Assembly: GCF_947500265.1 (NCBI RefSeq)
Contig: NZ_CANMRN010000012.1
Span: forward strand, 26,307-90,306
Length of the DNA stretch: 64,000 nucleotides
Origin: an uncultured Psychrobacter sp.
GTDB lineage: Bacteria > Pseudomonadota > Gammaproteobacteria > Pseudomonadales > Moraxellaceae
Direction of reading: 5' to 3'
The translations under genes were made by a program, and so were the position numbers. Every line of letters starts with the position of its first letter. Position 1 is the first letter of the stretch. The notes under the pieces were generated by a model, which saw only the letters and a program-made list of their open reading frames with translations, searched no databases and had not been told where the DNA came from. Positions 48,232 to 56,754 of this stretch are shown here, piece by piece.

Positions 48232-48945
48232 ATGAAAATTTTAGTCAGTATGATAAGTTTAATCGCATTCTTGCTGGTTGCACTACCAGCACCGCTTTAT
48301 AGATTTGGGGTTGTAGAGTTAGGCACTGCCTTTGCAGGATTTAAATTTGGACTGGTTGCTGGTATCGCAGCACTCGTACTCTTGGCGATTCAGGTTATAT
48401 TTAAACGCAAAACGGTCAGCATAGCTAGCGCAGCAATAGCCGTTATATTTTCTGCGACTGCTATCGCCCTTCCACTTGGTATGATGAATACGGCCAAAAA
48501 TGTACCACCTATTCACGATATTTCTACCGATTTGGTGAATCCGCCTGAGTTTGTCGCGACTGCTCCACTACGTGCAGATGCACCAAATCCCGTAGCGTAC
48601 GCAGGTGCAGAAGTGGCTGAACAACAACGTATTGCCTATCCTGATTTGCAGACATTGACCTATGCTCAGTCAAAGCCTGAATTGGTTGAGGCATCTAACC
48701 AAGCCATTGAGAATTTAGGGTGGGAGCTGGTAAATGTTGATGCCGATAAAGGCATCATCGAAGCAACAGAGACGACTGCTTGGTTTGGTTTCAAAGATGA
48801 TGTGATCATTCGTGTGATTGACAACGATAGCGAGCGCTTGGTTGATATTCGTAGTAAGTCACGAGTTGGACAGAGCGATTTGGGCAAAAATGCGGCGCGT
48901 ATTCATAGCTTTATAGAAGAACTAGATAGTGTGCTAGCCGAATAA
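48232..48945 (+). CDS. DUF1499 domain membrane protein
   Basis: A 237-residue inner-membrane protein with three N-terminal helices within residues 1-90 and a C-terminal DUF1499 domain (about 125-235) that contains NLGWELVNVD, EATETTAWFGFKDD and VDIRSKSRVGQSDLGKNAARI. The family is widespread and has no known activity. It lies 51 bp after tpm in the same direction and may share its transcript. A terminator was not seen. Confidence 0.85.
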   Translation: MKILVSMISLIAFLLVALPAPLYRFGVVELGTAFAGFKFGLVAGIAALVLLAIQVIFKRKTVSIASAAIAVIFSATAIALPLGMMNTAKNVPPIHDISTDLVNPPEFVATAPLRADAPNPVAYAGAEVAEQQRIAYPDLQTLTYAQSKPELVEASNQAIENLGWELVNVDADKGIIEATETTAWFGFKDDVIIRVIDNDSERLVDIRSKSRVGQSDLGKNAARIHSFIEELDSVLAE

Positions 48946-49171
48946 ACAGGTTATACCTCCTAAGGATAGTCCTCGAGATAAAGTACTGTTTAACGCTTTG
49001 CATTTTCAGCTCTATGAAATCCTCTTCTAATCTCACGGCAGCGTCAATTTATCGTAACCATTTATAACCTTGGTACTGCGACAGCTTTTCTTTACTGTTT
49101 AGATTGGTTACTCTACGTTAATATCATTTTTTGCCTTTCGATAATTATTTTAACGTTTATAGGATATTTTC

Positions 49172-50632
49172 ATGCGTTTGACTCCCTTCTCTACTTTTTC
49201 GCTGCTTAGTGTTGCTGTCGGCATCAGCCTTGCTACCACTGCTCAAGCCGCACAGCCGCCAGCACCTGATTTATCCAATAGCGAATTTCAGCAGTGTCTG
49301 GACAATTTAAAAAACTCTAGCAAGTTTAGCGGTGTTGATGGTTATACCTTTAATAAATATCGCCCAAGCCAGCCTGATCCTAGTGTCATTCAGTCACTGA
49401 ATTATCAACCAGAGTTTCAAAAAGACGTCTGGGACTACTTATCAGCATTGGTAGACAAAGAGCGTGTCGAGGACGGTATCCGAGCCAAGCGTCAATGGGG
49501 ATCGACGCTACGTCAAATCGAATCGCGTTATGGCGTAAAAGCTGAGCATGTGCTCGGTGTCTGGGGCGTAGAATCAAACTTTGGTCAAACACTAGGTAAA
49601 AAACCATTATTTGAGTCTTTAGCGACATTGTCTTGTTTCGATCGTCGTCAGAGCTACTTCCAAGGTGAGTACGCCAATGCGCTAAAAATCGTGCAGAACG
49701 GTGATATCGCACCAAACGATATGACAGGCTCATGGGCAGGTGCCTTTGGACAGACGCAGTTTATGCCAAGCACCTTTTTAGAATTGGCAGTAGATTTCGA
49801 TGGTGACGGTCGCCGTGATTTGGTCAATAGCGTCCCTGATGCACTAGCCTCTACCGCAAACTTCTTGGACAATCGCGGCTATCGTACTGGTGAGCCTTGG
49901 GGTTATGAAGTCAAACTACCTGATGGGTTCTGGGCTGCTTCTAATCGTAAAGACAAAAAGTCAATAAGCCACTGGCGCGACCAAGGCCTGACATTGGCTA
50001 ATGGCAGTCCGTTACCGTATGACTTGAGCAGTGCAGGCTTATTGTTACCCGCTGGTATAGAAGGCCCTGCTTTCTTGGTGGGCAAAAATTTCGACACTTT
50101 CTACTCTTATAACGCCTCAGAAAACTACGCACTGGCTATCGCACACTTATCAGATCTAATCACTCGCGAAGACAGCAGCAAAACAGACTTTATCACTGCG
50201 TGGCCGACAGACGATCCTGGTATCAGCCGCCAGCAGGCCAAAGATATTCAGCAAGCTTTGCTAAATGCCGGTTATGACATTGGCGGTGTAGATGGCATCA
50301 TCGGAGACAATACTCGTACCGCTATCCAGCAATATCAGACTAGTCGCGGTATTTTCCCAGCTGACGGACGCGCAGGTCAAAAATTCTATCGCGCCATCGT
50401 TGGCAATGCAGCGCCGAGTCAAACTCAATACGGGCAGCCTGCAAACAGCAAACCTCTGAATCCTGCACCCGCCGATCGCATGGGACAATTAATTCAGCAG
50501 CAAACGACTGCTCCTAGTAGCTATTCATCTCAGCCATCAGTGAGCTCCTCAACTTCTAGCAATACACGTTATCGCCGCGTTACTGATGCCGATGGCACTA
50601 TCAAGCTTGTTCGTATAGACCAAGGTTCATAG
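49172..50632 (+). CDS. Lytic murein transglycosylase (MltB family) with peptidoglycan-binding domain
   Basis: A secreted enzyme that cleaves the MurNAc-GlcNAc bond. The signal peptide ends at AQA (residue 26), with no lipobox, so it is soluble in the periplasm. The SLT-type domain has the catalytic Glu134 in LGVWGVESNFGQ and the GAFGQTQFMPSTF motif. The DGRRDLVNSVPDALASTANFL stretch is shared with MltB. A C-terminal peptidoglycan-binding_1 module (about 355-410, LLNAGYDIGGVDGIIG) is followed by a Ser/Gln/Pro-rich tail of about 70 residues. A terminator follows. Confidence 0.92.
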   Translation: MRLTPFSTFSLLSVAVGISLATTAQAAQPPAPDLSNSEFQQCLDNLKNSSKFSGVDGYTFNKYRPSQPDPSVIQSLNYQPEFQKDVWDYLSALVDKERVEDGIRAKRQWGSTLRQIESRYGVKAEHVLGVWGVESNFGQTLGKKPLFESLATLSCFDRRQSYFQGEYANALKIVQNGDIAPNDMTGSWAGAFGQTQFMPSTFLELAVDFDGDGRRDLVNSVPDALASTANFLDNRGYRTGEPWGYEVKLPDGFWAASNRKDKKSISHWRDQGLTLANGSPLPYDLSSAGLLLPAGIEGPAFLVGKNFDTFYSYNASENYALAIAHLSDLITREDSSKTDFITAWPTDDPGISRQQAKDIQQALLNAGYDIGGVDGIIGDNTRTAIQQYQTSRGIFPADGRAGQKFYRAIVGNAAPSQTQYGQPANSKPLNPAPADRMGQLIQQQTTAPSSYSSQPSVSSSTSSNTRYRRVTDADGTIKLVRIDQGS

Positions 50633-50664
50633 TAGCAAGATAGGTGATACTATTTAGACGTATC

Positions 50665-50699
50665 AAAAAAGCCACGCTATCGTTAGCGTGGCTTTTTTA
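50665..50699. terminator. Bidirectional intrinsic terminator
   Basis: GCCACGCTA (50671-50679) and TAGCGTGGC (50684-50692) with a TCGT loop, A-run before and T-run after. Confidence 0.88.
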
Positions 50700-50749
50700 T
50701 TTATAGATAGGTATCAATAGAACTTATCTAATTGACTCAAAATACGTAT

Positions 50750-51049
50750 CTAAACAATAGGTGGTGGCTTAGGCTGGCCATTGTCACCATTCCAATTTTC
50801 GCGAGCTTTATCGTCTAAATCGGCAGCCGTTTTTGGCTCCCACTTACCGTTTTCTTTCCAAGTCGCATCGCCCCAATCTTCATCTTCTGCTTTACTGTCT
50901 AAATCTTTGTAGGCCTTGCTAGGATCTATACCGCGACGTTTCATATCTGCTACTTGCTCTTCTAACGTATGAAACTGATCAGCATCATGCATAGACTTTT
51001 CTAGACCATCAATCTCTCTCTTTAGTTCGTCATTTTTAGCATTGCTCAT
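50750..51049 (-). CDS. Small acidic hypothetical protein
   Basis: A 99-residue soluble protein of unknown function. Residues 1-45 form a predicted amphipathic or coiled-coil helix (DELKREIDGLEKSMHDADQF), followed by an acidic Trp-containing region (EDEDWGDATWKENGKWEP) and a Pro-rich end (PKPPPIV). The start is well supported by AGGGAGAG. No homologue with known function is recognised. It converges with the transglycosylase gene. Confidence 0.72.
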   Translation of the reverse strand: MSNAKNDELKREIDGLEKSMHDADQFHTLEEQVADMKRRGIDPSKAYKDLDSKAEDEDWGDATWKENGKWEPKTAADLDDKARENWNGDNGQPKPPPIV

Positions 51050-51253
51050 CGTACGCTCTCCCTAATTATTAATATTATAGTTCTCATTCTAAAATAGTTA
51101 ACGTTGTTAATACTGCTAACTAACTGACTTTATTATTACGGGTCTGAGGAAGATTCACAAGCATTGCACGTATGCTTTGTATTACAAAACGTAGTCGTGA
51201 TGCCAAAATGAACGTTTTAGATAACTATTATTGAGTACGCTAGCAAATAATTA

Positions 51254-52261
51254 CTAGTCTTGTTTATTCGTATTTGAGGTATGATTTTGCAGTAGGTTTT
51301 TTGCGTAGAAGGTAAGCTTCCATAGCTCTTGTGATACCCGCGTGCCATAAGTCATTAGTTGTATCCAATTTGCACCGACTAGCTTACGTTGCAAATTATT
51401 GATATCAGCTTGAGAGATTTGGCAGCGTGAGACAGCATGAACGTTTGGCATCTCTTTTTTGATGTCTACTTCCGCTTTAGCGGTAATCAAACGATTGATG
51501 GCATTTTGCAAGCCATAGCTCGAAAAAGTAGACGGTATTCTCATGAGGGTCATGAGTATCTCGTGCCACGAGAGGGTTAGTGATCGGGTCACGTCCGTTA
51601 GATTACCGCCCTCATAAGCTTGAGCACTATATTGAATCTCAAAAAACTCCGTTAACTCAATTGGCTCACTAACCTTATCCGATATAAAATCTTCTTCATC
51701 AGCACTGTTTTTCTCTACCTCGGTAGTACTAGGTAATATATCGACGGTCTTCTCATACACGACCTTTTTACTAGTCGTACTCTCTTCGTCGTTCGCTCTG
51801 ACCCAGCCACCTATCATTTTATTGTTAGCGACTGCATTATAATGAGCCTGTACTAGCAATGGCTCAATATCTTCTTCCGTATCATAGTAATGTAGCTGAT
51901 TATCTTGCTTGGTGACTAACTTAATGAACTCTTGAAGTTGTCGGCTGATAACAGCGTCTGGAGAGTGGTTTTTGACCAGCACAATTAGCGGCTTGAGCTT
52001 CGCTTTGGCATTTAGATAACTCAAATGCATTTGGCTAACGCCGTTTTTTTGCACAGTCCCGTAGCTGTCGCCAACGATCATGACTGCGTAATCACAAGAA
52101 TCAATACACTGGCGCCCATAAAAAGAGGCTTTAGATAATTTGCTAGAAACATCATAGGTCAGAAATGCGCGCGCCTGAAAAAATATCGCTAAGCTGTCTA
52201 GAACCAACAACTGGTCATTGTCAGCGCATATAATATGAATATGATAGCGACGATTCGGCAC
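51254..52261 (-). CDS. DUF4062-like protein of unknown function
   Basis: A 335-residue soluble protein. Residues 1-130 resemble the DUF4062 fold (TIR-like nucleotide-binding Rossmann region): FYGRQCIDSCDYAVMIVGDS at about 47-66, YGT, HLSYLNAKAKLKPLIVLVKN, and a possible second-domain segment. Residues 140-205 form an acidic linker, and 205-335 a helical region with SLTLSWHEILMTLMRIP and VHAVSRCQIS that I do not recognise. The start is GTG, supported by TTAGAGGT upstream. DUF4062 occurs in defence and signalling proteins, but no effector partner lies beside it; murI is upstream. The family call is tentative. Confidence 0.62.
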   Translation of the reverse strand: MPNRRYHIHIICADNDQLLVLDSLAIFFQARAFLTYDVSSKLSKASFYGRQCIDSCDYAVMIVGDSYGTVQKNGVSQMHLSYLNAKAKLKPLIVLVKNHSPDAVISRQLQEFIKLVTKQDNQLHYYDTEEDIEPLLVQAHYNAVANNKMIGGWVRANDEESTTSKKVVYEKTVDILPSTTEVEKNSADEEDFISDKVSEPIELTEFFEIQYSAQAYEGGNLTDVTRSLTLSWHEILMTLMRIPSTFSSYGLQNAINRLITAKAEVDIKKEMPNVHAVSRCQISQADINNLQRKLVGANWIQLMTYGTRVSQELWKLTFYAKNLLQNHTSNTNKQD

Positions 52262-52432
52262 AATTACCTCTAAGCGTAGGTCGTGACATAAAAAGGATAG
52301 GATGTAAAATAGAACACAAAAATCTTGTCTTGCTCAGCCTAGCATACTCTTAGCTTAAAAAGATGCACTCAATTTATTTTAACTGAGTCAGCGTTGCATA
52401 CAGCGTATTGATATCACTAGCTTTGATAATAA

Positions 52433-53422
52433 CTAGTGAGAGTAGTATTGCAATGCCATGTCTGTACCGAGTAAGCGCTCAACTAAAGCGCATAGTCTAT
52501 CACTATATTTAGTGGCGTGAAAAGTTAATGGCGGTCTAGTAATAGTATTTTTATTACTGGTTTTTTGTGTCAGATTTTCTCGTTTTTCACTCATCAATGA
52601 TGCAGACAAATTGTTTGCAATCAATAGCTGTTTAACCCGTTCAGCAATCGCTTGACCAGAATCAATAACTTGTATTGACAGCCGCTGCTGTGCAATCTCA
52701 TCTAATAAGAATGTCTTAAAAAATGGATAATGCGTACATCCTAACACCAACTGATCGACACCTTCATCAGCAAATATTCGTACCTGTTGACGTAATCTTT
52801 CGGCTGTCTCGTCTTGTTCTGACATACCTGCTTCTACCCAAGGAACCAATTGCGGATCAAAATACTTAGTGACTACTGTGTTATTAGGTTGAGCAAAATT
52901 GACAATAACATCATTTAATAAAGTGCCATTCAAAGTCGCTCTGGTTGCTAGCACCGCTACATGACCACTCTTACTGGCCAATACCGCAGGCTTTAGTGCA
53001 GGGACAAGACCCACAATAGGTATATGTGGATAGCAGCGTCGGGCGGTATCTAGCGCATATGCTGAAGCACTGTTGCAAGCAATAACTATTAGCTTACAGC
53101 CTTGCTTATGTAACCACTCTACGGCTTTTAGTGTTAGTGCTTCAATATCTTCGCTGTCGCGATTGCCATAAGGCACATTTAGCGTATCGGCATAATATAC
53201 ATAACGCTCAGTAGGCAGCTGCTGTGCTAAATGCAAATAAACAGACAAACCGCCAACACCAGAATCAAACACGCCAATGGGCGCGCTACGGTTTTTATCG
53301 CTTACAACTGTGTTACCAACATGTTTATTGACATCTACTAGATCAATAGCTTTGAGACTATGGTTAACAGATATATCGACACACGGTCTGAGTTTTCCGA
53401 CTGTCTGGTTTTTGATATCCAT
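52433..53422 (-). CDS. murI: Glutamate racemase
   Basis: MurI makes D-glutamate for peptidoglycan. The 329 residues contain the two catalytic cysteines, C116 in IACNSAS and the one in VLGCTHYPF, plus FDSGVGGLSV and YYADTLNVPYGNR of the family. About 46 residues precede the family start (IGVFDSGVGG), and a C-terminal region of about 35 residues (EKRENLTQKTSNKNT) is low-complexity. The N-terminal extension may reflect a start that is too early; no better ribosome binding site was found. A TCACTAG/CTAGTGA inverted repeat lies just downstream but lacks a T-run. Confidence 0.94.
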   Translation of the reverse strand: MDIKNQTVGKLRPCVDISVNHSLKAIDLVDVNKHVGNTVVSDKNRSAPIGVFDSGVGGLSVYLHLAQQLPTERYVYYADTLNVPYGNRDSEDIEALTLKAVEWLHKQGCKLIVIACNSASAYALDTARRCYPHIPIVGLVPALKPAVLASKSGHVAVLATRATLNGTLLNDVIVNFAQPNNTVVTKYFDPQLVPWVEAGMSEQDETAERLRQQVRIFADEGVDQLVLGCTHYPFFKTFLLDEIAQQRLSIQVIDSGQAIAERVKQLLIANNLSASLMSEKRENLTQKTSNKNTITRPPLTFHATKYSDRLCALVERLLGTDMALQYYSH

Positions 53423-53631
53423 CTTTATGCTAATGCCATTATTATATTATTCATTAATCTCATTACCCCATTAAACGTGCTATATATATTGCGTGTATGG
53501 CGTTACTCTACGTCGGCTGTCTATCGACTACCTTTATACAATAATAATTTTTCAACCCAATAGATAATCAAGCGACATTATAAAATTATAGCATTCATCG
53601 GCATACAGCAATTGATAGATAGACATAATAC

Positions 53632-54429
53632 TTACTCAGTAGGCATCGATAATGAGTAAGATTGGCCACCACTCTGTAATGTTAATATCGTATTACCATT
53701 GTCTTCTGATAACGCTCCAATTTCAGTTAGGTGATAAAAAGTATTACGCCCGATAAGCGCAGTCAATCCATTTCTAACCATCATGTAAGGGCGTACCTGT
53801 TCTGTAGATGCTAATTCCTGAGAATCTGCAACATCGTCAGCGGTACTCACTTGATTCGTTTGATCGCTTTCACTAAAGTCACTGTTATTAAAGTCGCTTT
53901 CACTAAAGTCGCTGTCATTAGAATCGCTCTTATTAGAGTTATACGCCTTTAATACGATCGGATGCTCATCGTCTAAGCGAACCACATCCCCTGTCGTCGT
54001 TGTAAACTCCAACCAACTCATATCATCTTCATGGACAATACCAACATCATTGATCAGAAGTGGTGCATCTTCAACTTGGATACGGATTTTCTGTACAGGG
54101 GTCTTTAGAAAGTACTCAGTATTGCCGTTATTTTCTTCTTTCCATAGTATCGTGGCAAACAAGCTGACCAGTGACTCACGGGTCATTTGTCCGCCTTCAT
54201 GCCACCACTCTCCGTTTGCCTTGATAGTCAAATCCATATCAGTAATATCTTTAGGATGCCATTTTTCAAGTGGTGGTATCGCACGCCCTTCGCGAGTGCC
54301 TTTCGTAGACTTAATATACTGGCTTAGTGCATCCAAATTATCTAAGCTGCCTAGGCTAGAAGTCTTACTGGTCGGTGCTTCCACTATTCTCTCATGGCTG
54401 TCTTCAGTGCTATTATTATCGTTATTCAT
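53632..54429 (-). CDS. DUF1285 domain-containing protein with pentapeptide repeat
   Basis: A 265-residue cytoplasmic protein. The core IPPLEKWHPKDITDMDLTIK and NGEWWHEGGQMTRESLVSLF, then KTPVQKIRIQVEDAPLLIND, match DUF1285, a family of unknown function. Between VVRLDDEHPIVLKA and the conserved RPYMMVRNGLTALIGRN there is an extra stretch with five copies of a (F/S)-(N/S)-x-S-D pentapeptide, encoded by five 15-bp repeats at 53864-53938. The first 40 residues are Ser/Asn rich. It is divergent from the ETF-QO gene. Confidence 0.85.
   Translation of the reverse strand: MNNDNNSTEDSHERIVEAPTSKTSSLGSLDNLDALSQYIKSTKGTREGRAIPPLEKWHPKDITDMDLTIKANGEWWHEGGQMTRESLVSLFATILWKEENNGNTEYFLKTPVQKIRIQVEDAPLLINDVGIVHEDDMSWLEFTTTTGDVVRLDDEHPIVLKAYNSNKSDSNDSDFSESDFNNSDFSESDQTNQVSTADDVADSQELASTEQVRPYMMVRNGLTALIGRNTFYHLTEIGALSEDNGNTILTLQSGGQSYSLSMPTE
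53864..53938. repeat. Five tandem 15-bp repeats inside the DUF1285 gene
   Basis: Five units of exactly 15 bp (starts 53864, 53879, 53894, 53909, 53924), variants of TCGCTTTCACTAAAG. They stay in frame and encode an acidic Ser-rich pentapeptide. Confidence 0.88.
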
Positions 54430-54833
54430 TGTTAATCCCTTTATTTAGTATTCAAAGTTTGGCTTATCTATTATTACTATAAATTTTAGTTTCAGGTATG
54501 ATGAAACTTTATCGTTATAACAACCTCATTTTCTTAACATTACCTTAGCATCGATACTCATAAATGCGTATCGTGTTTGTAGGACTTTTCTTTTATAATG
54601 AGTAACGATTTTTTATTGAAATGGTCAAGTGGGTGTTGTATTGATGACACATCTTACGTTATGCGTTGATATCCTTAGATAAATTGGTATTAATCATGAC
54701 GGGTCAATTGATGCCGCAAAGACAGTTTTATCGGGCAGCCATATGTCTGAGTGACGTTAGCGCCGCAAGTCTATTATTCAGTTGTTAAGCTAATGATGCC
54801 CTGAGATAAGCCACTAAAAGTTTAGGAGTAGGT
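54430..54833. other. Intergenic region between the DUF1285 gene and the ETF-QO gene
   Basis: No gene is seen. A perfect inverted repeat AGTTTCA (54488-54494), GGTATGA, TGAAACT (54502-54508) lies about 60 bp upstream of the DUF1285 gene and could be an operator or an mRNA hairpin. Confidence 0.45.
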
Positions 54834-56618
54834 ATGCAAGAGCAAGACAATCAAACGCCAGTTATCGATGGTAATACTGTGAATGCTGACGCACCAGTAG
54901 CGACAGAGACCGCAACGCTAGATAAAGCAGAACCAGTCGTAGAGCCAGTTGCCGCGGAACCTGAAGTCGAACGCGAATCAATGGAGTTCGATGTCATCAT
55001 CGTTGGTGGTGGACCTGCAGGTCTGTCTGCTGCCATACGTTTGCGCCAGCTCGCTATTGAAGCTGGTAATGATGAGTTTATGGTTTGTGTGGTCGAAAAA
55101 GGCTCTGAGTTTGGTGCCCATACGTTGTCTGGTGCAGTCATTGAGCCACGCGCTCTAAATGAGCTGATTCCTGACTGGAAAGAAAAAGGCGCACCGCTTA
55201 ACGTGCCAGCGACAGAAGATCGTTTTTATTATTTAAACTCTGCCACACGCTCAACTAAAGTGCCTGACTCTTTGATTCCAGGTCCGATGCACAACGATGG
55301 CAACTATATTGTCTCGCTAGGTAATGTCGTTCGTTGGTTGGCCGTACAGGCAGAAGAGCTTGAAGTCATGATGTTCCCAGGCTTCCCTGCCGATGATATC
55401 TTATACAACGACGACGGTTCGGTCAGAGGTGTATTAACTGGTGATATGGGTGTGGCAGCCAATGGTGAAGCCAAGCCAAGCTTTGAGCCTGGTTATGAGC
55501 TCCTTGCCAAATACACTATTTTTGCCGAAGGTAGCCGTGGACATTTAGGCAAACGCTTAATCAGCCGTTTTGATCTAGATAAAGACTCTGATCCTCAGCA
55601 TTATGGTATCGGTCTAAAAGAGCTATGGGAAGTTGAGCCTGAAAAGCATGAGCAAGGTGTTGTCATGCATGGTCTTGGCTGGCCATTGACTGAAACTGGC
55701 TCTACTGGCGGCTGGTGGTTATACTTTGATGAAAACAATCAAGTAAGCTTTGGTCTTGTGGCTGATTTGTCTTACCACAACCCTTATATGTCTCCCTTTG
55801 ATGAAATGCAGCGCTTGAAAACGCACCCTGTTATCAAAAATGTTTTAGAAGGCGGTAAGCGCATCTCTTACGGCGCACGTGCGTTGACCAAAGGTGGTCT
55901 AAACTCATTACCGAAGTTCACATTTCCAGGTGGTGTGTTGGTAGGTGATGACGTTGGTTTCTTAAACCCAGCAAAAATCAAAGGCACACATACCTCGATG
56001 AAGTCAGGCATGCTCGCAGCTGAAGCTATTTTTGAGGCGTTGCAAGCTGAACGTCAGCATGATGAAGTGGTTGCTTATAGCACAATGTACAAAGAGTCAT
56101 GGTTGTATCAAGATAACTATGAGTCGCGCAACTTCTCACCTGCGATTCACCGTATGGGTCTGTTCATGGGCGGCGCTTTCACCTTTATCGAGCACAACTT
56201 GCTAAAAGGTAAAATGCCATTTACTTTGCATGACAATATCCCAGATTACGATCAGTTGGAACGTGCTAACCATGCTTATCAACCAACCTATCTCAAGCCT
56301 GATGGGAAGTTGGTATTTGATAAATTGTCGTCAGTATTTATCTCTAATACCAACCATGCAGAAGATCAGCCAACGCATCTAAAACTTACTGATCCGACGG
56401 TACCTATTTCAATCAACTTACCGTTGTACGCTGAGCCGGCACGTTTATACTGCCCAGCGGGTGTATACGAAGTGGTCAAAGATGCTGAAGGTGCTAAGTT
56501 TGTCATCAATGCGCAGAACTGTGTGCATTGTAAGACCTGTGATATCAAAGACCCTTCGCAGAACATCACCTGGGTAACGCCAGAAGGTGGTGGTGGTCCT
56601 AACTATCCAAACATGTAA
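54834..56618 (+). CDS. Electron transfer flavoprotein-ubiquinone oxidoreductase
   Basis: ETF-QO passes electrons from electron-transferring flavoprotein (fed by acyl-CoA dehydrogenases) to ubiquinone at the inner membrane. The FAD motif VIIVGGGPAGLSAA is at about 54-67, with VVEKGSEFGAHTLSGAVIE following. The C-terminal iron-sulfur domain has Cys in RLYCPAGVYE and the CVHCKTC cluster ligands, ending NITWVTPEGGGGPNYP. A 50-residue Ala/Glu/Pro-rich N-terminal extension precedes the core. It links functionally with fadBA at 15-19 kb, but it lies alone. A terminator follows. Confidence 0.96.
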   Translation: MQEQDNQTPVIDGNTVNADAPVATETATLDKAEPVVEPVAAEPEVERESMEFDVIIVGGGPAGLSAAIRLRQLAIEAGNDEFMVCVVEKGSEFGAHTLSGAVIEPRALNELIPDWKEKGAPLNVPATEDRFYYLNSATRSTKVPDSLIPGPMHNDGNYIVSLGNVVRWLAVQAEELEVMMFPGFPADDILYNDDGSVRGVLTGDMGVAANGEAKPSFEPGYELLAKYTIFAEGSRGHLGKRLISRFDLDKDSDPQHYGIGLKELWEVEPEKHEQGVVMHGLGWPLTETGSTGGWWLYFDENNQVSFGLVADLSYHNPYMSPFDEMQRLKTHPVIKNVLEGGKRISYGARALTKGGLNSLPKFTFPGGVLVGDDVGFLNPAKIKGTHTSMKSGMLAAEAIFEALQAERQHDEVVAYSTMYKESWLYQDNYESRNFSPAIHRMGLFMGGAFTFIEHNLLKGKMPFTLHDNIPDYDQLERANHAYQPTYLKPDGKLVFDKLSSVFISNTNHAEDQPTHLKLTDPTVPISINLPLYAEPARLYCPAGVYEVVKDAEGAKFVINAQNCVHCKTCDIKDPSQNITWVTPEGGGGPNYPNM

Positions 56619-56677
56619 ATCAGGATAATTCTGGTTTGAGCTAGTACAGTTAATATTATTAAAACTGTACTCCAATA

Positions 56678-56717
56678 AAAACCGCCCTTCTCTGCATAAG
56701 AGTCGGGCGGTTTTTTA
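56678..56717 (+). terminator. Intrinsic terminator after the ETF-QO gene
   Basis: AACCGCCC (56680-56687) and GGGCGGTT (56705-56712), with CTCT/AGAG inside, are followed by T. An A-run lies before it, so it can also serve the AGCS symporter gene. Confidence 0.87.
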
Positions 56718-56754
56718 ATGCTTAGAACAAGCAACTTTTACCAATCAATGCTAC

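Noticed and set aside
52414..52437. TCACTAG/CTAGTGA inverted repeat just downstream of murI as a terminator
   Set aside because: There is no T-run after the stem on either strand, so it does not look like an intrinsic terminator.
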